Below the pieces are notes generated by a model, which saw only the letters and a list, made by a program, of their open reading frames with translations, searched no databases and was not told the origin of the DNA. This document shows positions 32,731 to 41,694 of a DNA stretch of 64,000 nucleotides, one piece after another (position 1 is the first letter of the stretch; the number at the start of each line of letters is the position of its first letter). A program made the position numbers and the translations under genes. Origin of the DNA: Bacillus sp. RAR_GA_16 (GTDB taxonomy: Bacteria; Bacillota; Bacilli; Bacillales; Guptibacillaceae). The stretch lies in NCBI RefSeq assembly GCF_020165985.1, contig NZ_JAIUKZ010000010.1:248001-312000 (forward strand), given 5' to 3'.

Positions 32731-33354
32731 TTAAGAAGACGTTCGCAGAAGACCCGATTTAAGCAGTTCAAGTTCCGTCTCATATTTCTTCATGGCATCT
32801 GAAATCGATAAGTTGTTTGACACGCTGTGAATCAAATTATGAAACGTGACCGCTGAGATAATTTGCATCACATGAAACATCTCTTTTCTGCTCGACACAT
32901 TTAGTTGCTCAGCGTTAACGAGGTCATAAATGTCATCGTAGCGCTCATTCGTAACATCTTCTGATAAATACTGAGAAAACGTATTTTCGATTTTGTAGTT
33001 CATGTTAAGCAAGACATTCCGAATAAAATCTCTTTGACCTGTATCCTCTGAATGCTCCAAAGTGGATTTGAAAATCTCACCAATTGCTTTAAACAAATCT
33101 CCATCATATTTTTTCAGATTTGAAATTAAATACTCATGACGCTCTTTCGCATGTTCATTTAATAAATAAAAGAACGCATCCTCTTTATCATCGAAATATT
33201 GATAAAAACTGCCTCTTGGAATACCAGCTGTTTTGAGGATATTTGAAATCGATGCATCATAGAGAGAATTGCGAGAGAACTCCTGCTTCGCTGCATCAAT
33301 TAATATTTGTTTCTTTTCTTCATTTAAATTAAAAAATGTTGCTTTTGGCACCAT
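32731..33354 (-). CDS. TetR/AcrR-family repressor of the MFS pump
   Basis: The 207-residue protein has an N-terminal TetR helix-turn-helix (KKQILIDAAKQEFSRNSLYDASISNILKTAGIPRGSFYQYFDDKED, with the recognition part GIPRGSFYQYF near residue 46) and a helical ligand domain. Two TGACAC/GTGTCA palindromes lie just upstream, one between its -35 and -10 boxes, so it represses itself and the MFS gene that follows. The effector is unknown but is probably a pump substrate. Confidence 0.92.
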   Translation of the reverse strand: MVPKATFFNLNEEKKQILIDAAKQEFSRNSLYDASISNILKTAGIPRGSFYQYFDDKEDAFFYLLNEHAKERHEYLISNLKKYDGDLFKAIGEIFKSTLEHSEDTGQRDFIRNVLLNMNYKIENTFSQYLSEDVTNERYDDIYDLVNAEQLNVSSRKEMFHVMQIISAVTFHNLIHSVSNNLSISDAMKKYETELELLKSGLLRTSS

Positions 33355-33375
33355 TACTCACCTACCACAAAAATT

Positions 33376-33392
33376 ATGACATCGTGTCACAT
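33376..33392. promoter_or_regulatory. TetR operator 1
   Basis: ATGACATCGTGTCACAT, an imperfect copy of operator 2, 34 bp from it centre to centre, between the promoter and the TetR start. Confidence 0.7.
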
Positions 33393-33402
33393 CACCTTAC
33401 TT

Positions 33403-33432
33403 ACTATAATGTGACACCGTGTCACAAGTCAA
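33403..33432 (-). promoter_or_regulatory. TetR-MFS promoter with operator 2 in the spacer
   Basis: On the minus strand TTGACT, an 18-bp spacer and TATAGT. The spacer contains the perfect palindrome TGTGACAC-C-GTGTCACA at 33410-33426, so bound repressor would block polymerase directly. Confidence 0.8.
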
Positions 33433-33532
33433 GAAAATAGCTTCTCTTCTACAATTGCTTGTTCTTAGGTTTGCGTTTGACAAAAAAGTGGAAAATGTTC
33501 GGAAGAGTGAAATAAAAAAGGTGGGTTCTTTT

Positions 33533-34873
33533 ATGAAAAGAAATATAAGCAAAGGTTGGATTTTTTTCTTCGGGGCGCTCGGGGGATTATTGTACGGTTA
33601 TGATACCGGTGTCATTTCTGGAGCACTCCTATTTATTAAACAAGATATCCCCTTGTCTGATTTCCTCCAAGGAGTCGTTGTAAGTTCATTACTAGGCGGG
33701 GCAATTGTAGGTGCAGGCATGAGTGGGTATGTCTCAGACCGGTTCGGTCGAAGGCGAGTTGTCTTTAGTATTGCCCTCATCTACTTAATCGGTTCACTTG
33801 TCTTAGCTTTTTCACCAAATGCTGTGATTTTAATCATTGGTCGAATTATTCTTGGTCTTGCTGTAGGAGGATCAACTGCCATTGTGCCAGTTTACTTATC
33901 AGAAATGGCCCCTACGAGATCAAGGGGCGCTCTTGCTTCTCTCAATCAATTAATGATAACGATCGGAATTGTCCTCGCTTACCTTATTAACTACGCCTTC
34001 ACCCCTATTGAGGGATGGCGCTGGATGCTTGGACTTGCCTCAGTACCGGCCATCGTCTTAATGATTGGCGTTCTCTTTATGCCAGAAAGTCCTCGTTGGC
34101 TCATTAAACGGAACCGTGAAGAGGAAGCCCGTAAAGTGATGGCTTTAACGCGTAAAGATGATGAAATTGATGAAGAAATGAAGCAAATGAAAAAGATTGA
34201 AGAAGTGGAAGAAAGTACTTGGGACGTGCTGAAATCGAAATGGATTCGTCCCATGCTTCTCGTGGGGAGTGGAATCGCGATTTTTCAACAGCTCATCGGT
34301 ATTAATGCGGTCATCTATTATGCACCGACCATTTTTACGAAAGCTGGACTTGGCGACTCAGCTTCCATTCTCGGAACACTTGGAATCGGGATTGTCAATG
34401 TATTGATGACGCTCGTTGCCATCGCGACAATCGATAAGCTAGGTCGAAAAAAATTACTCTTACTTGGTAATATCGGAATGTCATTAAGCTTAGCCGTTCT
34501 TGCAACCATTCTCTTTACAGCTGAGCTCACAACGACCGTTGCCTGGTTAACCGTTGTCTTTCTTGGCCTTTTTATTATCTTTTTCTCCGCCACATGGGGA
34601 CCTGTTGTATGGGTCATGCTACCAGAGCTTTTCCCAAATAAAGCCCGTGGTGCCGCAACAGGATTTACGACGCTCCTGCTCTCAGCTTCCAACCTAGTCG
34701 TTTCATTATTCTTCCCTGTTTTACTGGGCGCTCTTGGAACAGCCTGGGTATTTGTTATCTTTGCTGTGATCGGCGTATTTGCTTTCTTATTTGTTATGAA
34801 ATTCGTCCCAGAGACAAAAGGAAAAAGTCTAGAAGACATCGAAAATGAGCTTAGAGGGGAAGCCTCTGCTTAA
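33533..34873 (+). CDS. sugar:proton symporter (MFS sugar porter family)
   Basis: The 446-residue transporter has 12 helices and the sugar porter signatures: GGLLYGYDTGVISGAL in helix 1, DRFGRRR between helices 2 and 3, PVYLSEMAPTRSRGAL after helix 5 (PETLGR-like region PESPRWLIK after helix 6), FQQLIGINAVIYYAPTIF in helix 7, and VPETKGKSLEDIE after helix 12. It resembles CsbC/YwtG/AraE of Bacillus; the sugar cannot be named. The start at 33533 has AAAGGTGGG 7 bp upstream; the frame to 33419 overlaps the TetR operator and lacks coding character. A strong terminator follows. Confidence 0.92.
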   Translation: MKRNISKGWIFFFGALGGLLYGYDTGVISGALLFIKQDIPLSDFLQGVVVSSLLGGAIVGAGMSGYVSDRFGRRRVVFSIALIYLIGSLVLAFSPNAVILIIGRIILGLAVGGSTAIVPVYLSEMAPTRSRGALASLNQLMITIGIVLAYLINYAFTPIEGWRWMLGLASVPAIVLMIGVLFMPESPRWLIKRNREEEARKVMALTRKDDEIDEEMKQMKKIEEVEESTWDVLKSKWIRPMLLVGSGIAIFQQLIGINAVIYYAPTIFTKAGLGDSASILGTLGIGIVNVLMTLVAIATIDKLGRKKLLLLGNIGMSLSLAVLATILFTAELTTTVAWLTVVFLGLFIIFFSATWGPVVWVMLPELFPNKARGAATGFTTLLLSASNLVVSLFFPVLLGALGTAWVFVIFAVIGVFAFLFVMKFVPETKGKSLEDIENELRGEASA

Positions 34874-34877
34874 TAAA

Positions 34878-34919
34878 AAAAGAAAGCCCGATGATCTCAA
34901 AATCATCGGGCTTTCTTTA
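34878..34919 (+). terminator. terminator of the sugar porter gene
   Basis: AAAGAAAGCCCGATGAT / ATCATCGGGCTTTCTTT around a 6-nt loop. Confidence 0.9.
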
Positions 34920-34934
34920 TGTTTGCCGTCTCCG

Positions 34935-35132
34935 TTAAATACGCTCTCCATTTTTAAGTTTCTTAATTAATTCAGTTAGATCCGACTTTTGGATACGCCA
35001 ATGACTGCCAATTTTAAAAGCCGGGATTTTGCCGTCCTGAACCAATTTATATGTGGTCATCTCACTAATTTGAAAATACTTCGCCACTTGAGAGATCGTC
35101 ATAATATCATGGTGCTCATTATCCTGACTCAT
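34935..35132 (-). CDS. excisionase-type helix-turn-helix DNA-binding protein
   Basis: The 65-residue protein is a single MerR/excisionase-like winged helix: IMTISQVAKYFQISEMTTYKL, then VQDGKIPAFKIGSHWRI and a C-terminal helix LTELIKKLKNGERI. Free-standing members of this family are found outside mobile elements as small regulators, and no integrase lies here. The start at 35132 has AAGGAGC 6 bp upstream; the ATG at 35150 does not. It probably binds DNA as a dimer. Targets are unknown. Confidence 0.8.
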   Translation of the reverse strand: MSQDNEHHDIMTISQVAKYFQISEMTTYKLVQDGKIPAFKIGSHWRIQKSDLTELIKKLKNGERI

Positions 35133-35488
35133 GTTATCGCTCCTTATCAATCTATCACCCTATTCTAACAAAGTTCTTCCGACAATGGACCAAAACTCTA
35201 GTAATACGATAACCCATTATAACAGGTTATATCAAATGTGGTTAATTTAGATTAAAAATTGATGCAATCACTTGTTTTTATAGAACTACTAGTAAATTAT
35301 CAAAATCAATTCTTTCCGTAAAACAGTGTATATAGGAGTATTTCAAAGTAAGTAACCGATGACTTTCGCTTACATAACCATTTCCATTTTCATAGATTCT
35401 GTGCTAAACTTCATCATGTTGTAAACGGACCCGACTTCTATGAGAGTTAGGAGTCATCACAATACTAGACTTAGAAAGAGGTGCAACA
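35133..35488. other. intergenic region before the SulP gene, with leader hairpin
   Basis: No gene is seen in this AT-rich stretch. At 35431-35453 GACTTCTA / TAGGAGTC forms an 8-bp hairpin 35 bp before the SulP start; no terminator or known riboswitch motif is attached. A clear promoter could not be singled out. Confidence 0.35.
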
Positions 35489-36940
35489 TTGAACTTATCT
35501 TCTATTAAACAAGAATGGTTTGGCAATGTGAAAAACGATTCCCTAGCCGGCATCGTAGTTGGACTTGCCTTAATACCAGAAGCGATTGCATTTTCCATTA
35601 TTGCGGGCGTTGATCCAATGGTGGGACTTTATGCAAGCTTTTGTATTGCCGTCGTGATTTCTTTTCTAGGTGGTAGACCAGGTATGATTTCTGCTGCAAC
35701 AGGAGCGATGGCGTTACTTATGGTGACGCTTGTCGCAGATCACGGATTACAATACTTACTAGCGGCTACAATCCTAACAGGTGTGATTCAATTTTTCTTA
35801 GGTGTATTTAAGTTAGCTCGCTTTATGAAATTTGTTCCACGTTCTGTGATGATTGGTTTTGTAAATTCACTCGCTATTCTTATCTTCACGGCGCAACTGC
35901 CACACTTTTCTGGAGAGTCATGGCCAATGTATACCATGGTAGCCGGTGCACTTGCCATTATTTATATTGTCCCTCGTTTTACCAAAGCGATTCCGTCACC
36001 ACTAATCGCCATTGTTGTGATTACGATTATTGCAGTAACGACAGGAAGTGGCGTCCGAACTGTAGGGGATATGGGAGAATTAACCCAGGCACTACCGATG
36101 TTTTTACTACCAAGCATTCCATTGAACTTTGAAACGCTCGCCATCATCTTTCCTTACTCGATGGCCCTTGCCGTTGTAGGGTTACTTGAAACATTCTTAA
36201 CCGCTCAAATCGTAGATGATTTAACGGACACAGATAGCAATAAGAACAAAGAAGCAAAAGGGCAGGGTATGGCAAACGTTGTCGCTGGATTTTTCGGAGG
36301 AATGGCTGGTTGTGCGATGATTGGACAATCGGTTATTAACGTAAAATCAGGCGGACGCGGACGATTATCAACATTCGTCGCTGGTGTTTTCTTAATGATT
36401 CTTATTCTTTTGTTAAATGACTTGCTAGCCAAAATACCAATGGCAGCCCTCGTTGGCGTTATGATTATGGTATCGATCGGAACATTTGATTGGGCATCGA
36501 TTAAAAACCTTCATAAAATGCCGCGATCTGACGCAGCTGTCATGATTGTAACGGTTATTACCGTCGTGACCACCCATGATTTATCAAAAGGTGTTCTAGC
36601 TGGTGTTATTCTAAGCGCCCTCTTCTTCGCTGCTAAGATCTCTAAAGTACGCGTGGAAGAAAAAATCGACAAAATCACTGAGAAAAAGATCTATCATATT
36701 CATGGCCAACTTTTCTTTGCATCAGTTACTGACTTTGTAAATAGCTTTGATTACAAAGAAGAAGGCATTAAAACCGTTGAAATCGACTTATCAGATGCTC
36801 ATGTCTGGGATGACTCAGGTGTTGGCGCCGTTGATAAAGTGATTATGAAATTCAGGCAAAACGAAATCGATGTGAAAGTAACTGGTGTCAACCAGGAAAG
36901 TTCACAGCTCATTGATCGTTTAGCTGTCTATAATAAATAA
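35489..36940 (+). CDS. SulP-family anion transporter with STAS domain
   Basis: The 483-residue protein has a transmembrane core of about 375 residues with SulP motifs: [20 protein letters not shown] near residue 17, GLYASF, and [28 protein letters not shown] (cited as [12 protein letters not shown] and KSGGRGRLS). A C-terminal STAS domain follows (about 395-483: [34 protein letters not shown]). SulP proteins carry sulfate, bicarbonate or dicarboxylates; the subtype is not decided by sequence reading alone. Translation starts with TTG 5 bp after AGAAAGAGGTG. Confidence 0.9.
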   Translation: MNLSSIKQEWFGNVKNDSLAGIVVGLALIPEAIAFSIIAGVDPMVGLYASFCIAVVISFLGGRPGMISAATGAMALLMVTLVADHGLQYLLAATILTGVIQFFLGVFKLARFMKFVPRSVMIGFVNSLAILIFTAQLPHFSGESWPMYTMVAGALAIIYIVPRFTKAIPSPLIAIVVITIIAVTTGSGVRTVGDMGELTQALPMFLLPSIPLNFETLAIIFPYSMALAVVGLLETFLTAQIVDDLTDTDSNKNKEAKGQGMANVVAGFFGGMAGCAMIGQSVINVKSGGRGRLSTFVAGVFLMILILLLNDLLAKIPMAALVGVMIMVSIGTFDWASIKNLHKMPRSDAAVMIVTVITVVTTHDLSKGVLAGVILSALFFAAKISKVRVEEKIDKITEKKIYHIHGQLFFASVTDFVNSFDYKEEGIKTVEIDLSDAHVWDDSGVGAVDKVIMKFRQNEIDVKVTGVNQESSQLIDRLAVYNK

Positions 36941-36949
36941 TGACATGAA

Positions 36950-36975
36950 AAAAAGCCACTTCTGTGGCTTTTTTC
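36950..36975. terminator. bidirectional terminator
   Basis: AAAAAAGCCAC / GTGGCTTTTTT with a 4-nt loop between the convergent SulP and XRE-cupin genes. Confidence 0.9.
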
Positions 36976-37586
36976 TATGGTCGTTGTTTCGCATTCGGAT
37001 AAATCATGACGAAATGAAGCACGGCCGGCTCCTGATGTGGATTTAAATAACCATGTCGCTGATCTGCTTTAAACTTAATGGAATCATACGTGTTTAATTC
37101 GTACCTTTGTTCCTGAACTTGAACGACCGCCTTCCCTTCCATCACGGTTACATATTCAATCACGTCATCCTGGTGTGCCTCCGTATAATACGTACCACCT
37201 GGTTTCAGAAAAGCACGATGTGTTTCAAGAGAACCATAGCCGCTGTTCGTAAACATCGGCTCAAGAGTTAACTCTTCATTGGAGCTCAACACTTTATTTC
37301 CTTCGTTCCTTCTCGAAATAACCACTTCTTCTTTTTCAACTAGTAAACTGGAGATTGGAATGGAAAGGCCATTTGCAATTTTCCAAATGACTGTTAATGA
37401 AGGGTTTGCTTCTCCTCTCTCAATTTTACCTAGTGTGAGTTTACTAACGTCTGTTTTCTCAGCAAGATCCTGCAAACTCATCTCTCGCTCTTTTCGAATA
37501 CTTCTTAACGTTGCCCCTACCTGCTGAGCAAGTTTTTCTGCCTCATTTCTTTTTTCACCGGTCACAACTAAATCTCTCCAATTCAT
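36975..37586 (-). CDS. XRE-family regulator with C-terminal cupin domain
   Basis: The 203-residue protein has a helix-turn-helix (VGATLRSIRKEREMSLQDLAEKTDVSKLTLGKIERGEANP, core LQDLAEKTDVSKLTLGKIER near residues 39-58) and a cupin barrel (THRAFLKPGGTYYTEAHQDD; EYVTVMEGKAVVQVQEQRYEL; DSIKFKADQRHGYLN). The cupin probably senses a small molecule. It is divergent from the EmrE-like exporter at 37671 with palindromic DNA in between, so it likely controls that gene. The ribosome binding site is weak, and the GTG 21 bp downstream is an alternative start. Confidence 0.88.
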   Translation of the reverse strand: MNWRDLVVTGEKRNEAEKLAQQVGATLRSIRKEREMSLQDLAEKTDVSKLTLGKIERGEANPSLTVIWKIANGLSIPISSLLVEKEEVVISRRNEGNKVLSSNEELTLEPMFTNSGYGSLETHRAFLKPGGTYYTEAHQDDVIEYVTVMEGKAVVQVQEQRYELNTYDSIKFKADQRHGYLNPHQEPAVLHFVMIYPNAKQRP

Positions 37587-37617
37587 TTCTCTTGTACTTG
37601 CTCTTTACTTACTTTAG

Positions 37618-37633
37618 TATATTATAATATACA
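37618..37633. promoter_or_regulatory. palindromic operator between XRE-cupin and exporter genes
   Basis: GTATATTATAATATAC is a perfect 16-bp palindrome; a related TATAATATAT lies 10-15 bp farther towards the exporter. Their place in the shared 84-bp promoter region suggests binding sites for the XRE-cupin protein. Confidence 0.6.
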
Positions 37634-37670
37634 TATGATAAATTATAATATATCGAAAGGAGTGTTAACT

Positions 37671-38642
37671 ATGAAGGAAATTGGGATCGGAATACTTGCC
37701 TCCGTATTTTTTGCCGTGACATTCATTTTAAATCGATCAATGGAGCTTGCCGGCGGCAGCTGGATGTGGAGTGCTTCCCTTCGTTTTCTATTTATGATTC
37801 CTTTTCTTCTTATCATTGTACTTGTTAGACGTAATTTAAAACAAGTTCTTCAAGAAATCAAGAAACATCCTCTCCAATGGGTCACCTGGAGTTTTGTTGG
37901 CTTCGTTCTGTTCTATGCTCCATTAACATACGCGGCATCTTATGGTGCAGGCTGGCTCGTTGCCGGTACGTGGCAGATGACAATCGTTGGTGGCATCTTA
38001 GTTGCGCCACTTTTTTATACGACTATTCCTTCTCAAAACGGTCCTATTAAAAAACGCCATCGTATTCAAACGAGAGCGCTCTTGATCTCAACCATAATCC
38101 TTGCCGGTGTCGTACTGATTCAATGGCAAAAAGCAAGCGAACTGTCACCCGATGAGATTTTAATTGGGATTCTTCCTGTCCTTATTGCATCATTTGCTTA
38201 CCCTCTAGGGAATCGCAAAATGATGGAGCTCTGTGGAGAAAACCTTGATACGTTTCAACGAGTATTTGGCATGACACTTTCAAGTCTACCGTTTTGGATA
38301 CTCTTAAGTCTTTTTGCGATTCCAACCGTTGGCTTTCCTTCATCAGGCCAACTGCTTCAGACTTTTATCGTAGCCATCAGTTCAGGAGTTATCGCTACAA
38401 CGTTATTTTTTATCGCGACCGATCGCGTCAGATTAAACCAGGCAAAACTGGCTTCTGTTGAAGCGACTCAGTCCACACAAGTGTTGTTCGTGATCGCTGG
38501 CGAAGCATGGCTTCTTTCCAGTCCGCTTCCGAACACCATTGCGTGGACCGGAATACTCCTTATTATCTTCGGCATAATTCTGCACAGCTATCGAGTAAAG
38601 ATGATGAACCGGTTACCAAGAGAAATAACAAAGCCGCTATAA
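37671..38642 (+). CDS. multidrug resistance efflux transporter, EmrE-like/DMT superfamily
   Basis: A 323-residue, ten-helix transporter of the drug/metabolite superfamily. It starts MKEIGIGILASVFFAVTFIL with NRSMELAGGSWMWSASLRF, then a second half with PDEILIGILPVLIASFAYPLGNRK and ATTLFFIATDRVR. It fits the Pfam EmrE-type family found in Bacilli. Substrates are unknown. The ATG at 37671 has CGAAAGGAG 8 bp upstream; the frame from 37635 begins in the operator region. It is divergent from, and probably controlled by, the XRE-cupin regulator. Confidence 0.85.
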   Translation: MKEIGIGILASVFFAVTFILNRSMELAGGSWMWSASLRFLFMIPFLLIIVLVRRNLKQVLQEIKKHPLQWVTWSFVGFVLFYAPLTYAASYGAGWLVAGTWQMTIVGGILVAPLFYTTIPSQNGPIKKRHRIQTRALLISTIILAGVVLIQWQKASELSPDEILIGILPVLIASFAYPLGNRKMMELCGENLDTFQRVFGMTLSSLPFWILLSLFAIPTVGFPSSGQLLQTFIVAISSGVIATTLFFIATDRVRLNQAKLASVEATQSTQVLFVIAGEAWLLSSPLPNTIAWTGILLIIFGIILHSYRVKMMNRLPREITKPL

Positions 38643-38659
38643 CATAGGAGGAAGTTGAG

Positions 38660-39409
38660 CTACCCTTTCATAAACGGTTTCGTTCCTTCTTTTTGAAAAC
38701 TCATCATCATAAGAAGCCCCATGACACTAACAGCATAAGCACCGATTTCCCAACCGAAGCCTTCCAATTGAAGGAAACGAATCAGCAGCTGACTACCAAA
38801 AAGAATTACCATCAAAACTAGGCTTGTTAGTATTCCAATTAAAGAAGTAAAGGCAGCAATCAAGCCTAGTATGATGACACCACCGACAATGAACACAACG
38901 GGTTGACTTAGAAATAAAATGTCTGTGCCGTACTTCATATGAAGAAGCGTTACACCTACTGTAAAAAGCATGGGAATCATCGTGATCGCATAAACAATAA
39001 GAAAACTTTTTACTCCATTGTGAAATGAACTGAGACGGAGCGCACCAATGAGTGCGATCAACCAGATCACCGATGAGACCGGATAACCAATCATTTCGAT
39101 GAGTGAGAAAGCGGTATTCCCATCTATAAACTGAGAAACTAAAAAGATTCCAAACACGCCAGCAATAATGCGCGCAATAAAATTTCGATTTTCCTGTGGG
39201 GATTGATCCATCGAACGAACAAGCTCTTTCGCATAGGCTTTTGGTGATTGACCAAAAATATCAGCTGCCGTTTTCCCTTCTTTTTCCCCTTCCATTAAAT
39301 GATCTTCCGCTTCCATAAGAAAGCTATCCATGTCTCTTTCATCCACGCCTTTTGCCATAAGATAGACGCGCATCTCTTGAATGAATTTCTCATTTTCTTT
39401 CATCATCAC
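38660..39409 (-). CDS. HAAS-domain membrane protein, PadR partner
   Basis: The 249-residue protein has an N-terminal helical HAAS-like domain (KENEKFIQEMRVYLMAKGVDERDMDSFLMEAEDHLMEGEKEGKTA, core FLMEAEDHLMEGEKEG at about 30-45) and about six transmembrane helices after residue 75. Proteins of this build almost always sit next to PadR regulators, as here, where it starts two bases after the PadR stop. It may sense a membrane signal and work with the regulator. The ATG is one of three in a row. Confidence 0.8.
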   Translation of the reverse strand: MMMKENEKFIQEMRVYLMAKGVDERDMDSFLMEAEDHLMEGEKEGKTAADIFGQSPKAYAKELVRSMDQSPQENRNFIARIIAGVFGIFLVSQFIDGNTAFSLIEMIGYPVSSVIWLIALIGALRLSSFHNGVKSFLIVYAITMIPMLFTVGVTLLHMKYGTDILFLSQPVVFIVGGVIILGLIAAFTSLIGILTSLVLMVILFGSQLLIRFLQLEGFGWEIGAYAVSVMGLLMMMSFQKEGTKPFMKG

Positions 39410-39410
39410 C

Positions 39411-39734
39411 TTACTCCCCCTTGTTTAAAATTTGATTCACTGTTGCACTTAAGTGCTCCCATCGTCTTTGAAAACCCGCTAACTCTTCCTCTCCTTTTTC
39501 TGTTAAAGAATAATACTTTCTTTTTGGACCTGCGGTTGATTTTTTTAACGTGGATTGGATTAACTTATCTTTCTGCAGGCGAATGAGAATAGGATATATG
39601 GTACCTTCACTAAACGACTCAAAACCATAAGTGTCTAGTTTTGAAGCAAGCTCATATCCATAGACCTCTCCTTCTTGAATAATCGATAAAATGCACCCAT
39701 CAATAATTCCTTTTAACATTTGTGTTGTTTGCAT
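39411..39734 (-). CDS. PadR-family transcriptional regulator
   Basis: The 107-residue winged-helix protein (PadR-s2 type) begins MQTTQMLKGIIDGCILSIIQ, continues GYELASKLDTYGFESFSEGTIYPIL (recognition part SEGTIYPILIRLQK) and has a wing GPKRKYYSLTEKGEEEL. It is translationally coupled to the HAAS membrane protein. The start at 39734 has AAGGTGAAGG directly upstream. A 31-bp near-perfect palindrome 22 bp upstream is its probable operator, giving autoregulation. Confidence 0.9.
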   Translation of the reverse strand: MQTTQMLKGIIDGCILSIIQEGEVYGYELASKLDTYGFESFSEGTIYPILIRLQKDKLIQSTLKKSTAGPKRKYYSLTEKGEEELAGFQRRWEHLSATVNQILNKGE

Positions 39735-39755
39735 GTCCTTCACCTTTTCCTTTAC

Positions 39756-39786
39756 CTCATAACACTTGTTATACAAGAGTTATGAG
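39756..39786 (-). promoter_or_regulatory. PadR operator candidate
   Basis: A 31-bp dyad with outer arms CTCATAAC / GTTATGAG and inner CTTGT / ACAAG, only three mismatched pairs. A second half-like copy (ACCTTGTATCGCAAGAGTTAT) lies at about 39840-39860. Confidence 0.6.
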
Positions 39787-39879
39787 GTTGCTTAAGCTAT
39801 CTTGTAAAACAAGGTATACTTACAGTATAAACATCACTACCTTGTATCGCAAGAGTTATTTTCATTTTTTTACCAAAAT

Positions 39880-39910
39880 AAAAAAGCGCACTAAAGTTTT
39901 CAGTGCGCTC
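39880..39910 (-). terminator. terminator of the alanyl-tRNA editing gene
   Basis: AGCGCACT / AGTGCGCT with a 9-nt loop and a minus-strand TTTTTT. Confidence 0.85.
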
Positions 39911-39915
39911 ATTCA

Positions 39916-41115
39916 CTATTGAAAAGTGGCTTTTACAAGTTCAATTAACACGTCTTCTGCCGAGCGAATAGGCTCTCCTCCACCCTGGGCAAAGTCTTTC
40001 TTTCCTCCGCCTTTCCCATTAATGAAAGGGAGTACTTTTTTTAAAGCAAGGTTCATATCTTGATCTATCTCTTCACCTCTACCACACACAATCTTAAGTT
40101 TCTGATCGCTTTCACCGACGAAAAAGACAACAACCTCTGGCTCTTCCTTCAAAATCATTTTCGCCAGCTTTTGTAGCTCTTTCATTCCATAGTGAGATGA
40201 AATCATTTGCACGACTTTTTGATCATGAATCATTTCAGCTGATTGTACTAATTCTTTCGCCTCATATGAAAGAAGCTTATCATTTAAGGCATCAATCGTT
40301 TTTTCATATTCCTTTGATTGAAGAAGAACACGTTCTGCTGCAGTAACGAGCTTGGCTTCTGGAACGCTCAATACGTTCGTAAGCCCTTGTACAACCGCTT
40401 GTTTTGTTCGAAGTTCATTTATGACACGCTCACCACAAACAAAATAAACGCGGGTTTGTTTTTTCTGTTTTTCGATTTTCAATACTGAAATGGCACGTAC
40501 CTCGCCAGTCGAAGAAGGATGCGTCCCACCGCAACCGCTATAGTCAACATTCGGAATCATCACAAGACGAATATCTTCCGAGACAGCGAGCTGCTTGCGA
40601 AGCGAATATTGCGCTAGTTCTTCTTCGTTTACCCACTTCGTTTCAATCGGAAGGTTTTGTAGGATGACATCATTCGCAAACGCTTCTGCTACTTCACTAT
40701 CTTCCTGACTTAATTGGGCAACATCTAAATCAATTGTACAAACTTCCTGACCAAGATGAAAACTTACTGTACTAAACCCAAGCTGATCGTCAAAAGCGGC
40801 TGAAAGAATGTGCTGTCCTGCATGCTGCTGCATGTGATCAAAACGCCGTTTCCAGTTGATTTGACCTTGTACAGCTGCTTGATTTGGAAGTGGTCCATCA
40901 ACGTAGTGACAAATTTCGCCGTCAACTTCTTCCACTTCTAAAACTTGTACACCATTAAGTGTGCCAGTATCAAATGGCTGACCTCCACCAGTTGGATAAA
41001 AAGCCGTTTGATCGAGAACAATGTAGGGGCGGTTTGCTTCATCCGTAAATTGTTCCCAAGTATGAGCAGTAAAGTTCGTTATGTATGGATCTTCATAAAA
41101 TAATTTAGTAGTCAT
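39916..41115 (-). CDS. alanyl-tRNA editing protein (AlaX-L, DHHA1)
   Basis: The 399-residue protein hydrolyses mischarged Ser- or Gly-tRNA(Ala) in trans. Zinc ligands are in HMQQHAGQH (His94, His98) and SGCGGTH (Cys195, His199). The N-terminal glycine-rich region TAFYPTGGGQPFDTG and the C-terminal DHHA1 domain (INGKGGGKKDFAQGGG) match the long AlaX form. The start at 41115 is preferred, giving MTTKLFYEDPY; the frame to 41217 extends into the promoter. The ribosome binding site is weak. It is a single gene, divergent from a DUF2231 gene. Confidence 0.92.
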   Translation of the reverse strand: MTTKLFYEDPYITNFTAHTWEQFTDEANRPYIVLDQTAFYPTGGGQPFDTGTLNGVQVLEVEEVDGEICHYVDGPLPNQAAVQGQINWKRRFDHMQQHAGQHILSAAFDDQLGFSTVSFHLGQEVCTIDLDVAQLSQEDSEVAEAFANDVILQNLPIETKWVNEEELAQYSLRKQLAVSEDIRLVMIPNVDYSGCGGTHPSSTGEVRAISVLKIEKQKKQTRVYFVCGERVINELRTKQAVVQGLTNVLSVPEAKLVTAAERVLLQSKEYEKTIDALNDKLLSYEAKELVQSAEMIHDQKVVQMISSHYGMKELQKLAKMILKEEPEVVVFFVGESDQKLKIVCGRGEEIDQDMNLALKKVLPFINGKGGGKKDFAQGGGEPIRSAEDVLIELVKATFQ

Positions 41116-41220
41116 CAAAAAAACTTCTTTCTTTATAAATTTCCCTGCGTTTTTCAGCCTAATTTCAGATTGCTGATCTATACTCACTAGTGATACAAGA
41201 GATGGAAAGGAGCTCAAGCC

Positions 41221-41664
41221 ATGTTATCATCGCCTTTGCACCCCATACTAGTGCATTTCCCGATTGCACTATTGTTCATTGGAGTGGTTGCACAATATTT
41301 AACATTTTGGAAAAAGGACTACTTTGAAAAAATCGCCTTATTTCTTCTCCCGACAGGATTTGTCTTTGCCGTTATCTCATACGTAACGGGTGATTCTGCA
41401 GAAGGGTATGCCTTTGATCATTGGGGCAGGCAAGTTGAATCCATTATTCACACCCATGAAACGTACGCCCTTATCACGTTATTTCTTTTTGGTACCATTA
41501 CCGCACTAAAACTACTTAACCTCATCATGCCTTTTAAATTGATCAAGCCAATCGTTCTAATTCTTTGTTTAAGCGGCATAATCACACTGACGTTAACTGG
41601 GCATTATGGTGGAAAAATCGTCTATGATCATGAGACGACCTCTTTTATAAATGAGATGAACTAA
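41221..41664 (+). CDS. DUF2231 membrane protein
   Basis: The 147-residue protein has four transmembrane helices with the family pattern HPILVHFPIALLFIGVV at the start, GDSAEGYAFDHWG and IHTHETYALITLFLF in the loops, and a final GHYGGKIVYDHE. Conserved histidines may bind haem or metal; DUF2231 proteins are often encoded beside respiratory or copper proteins. GGAAAGGAG lies 7 bp before the ATG. Function is unknown. Confidence 0.85.
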   Translation: MLSSPLHPILVHFPIALLFIGVVAQYLTFWKKDYFEKIALFLLPTGFVFAVISYVTGDSAEGYAFDHWGRQVESIIHTHETYALITLFLFGTITALKLLNLIMPFKLIKPIVLILCLSGIITLTLTGHYGGKIVYDHETTSFINEMN

Positions 41665-41694
41665 AGAACTTGCCCTTGTTCTTATTCCAACTAG

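Noticed and set aside
34935-35132. Excisionase-like protein as a sign of a prophage or integrative element
   Set aside because: No integrase, attachment repeats or phage genes are near; such proteins also occur as ordinary regulators.
39842-39900. AT-rich stretch upstream of padR considered as an origin-like or CRISPR-like repeat
   Set aside because: Only short imperfect repeats of the PadR dyad are present; there is no regular spacing.
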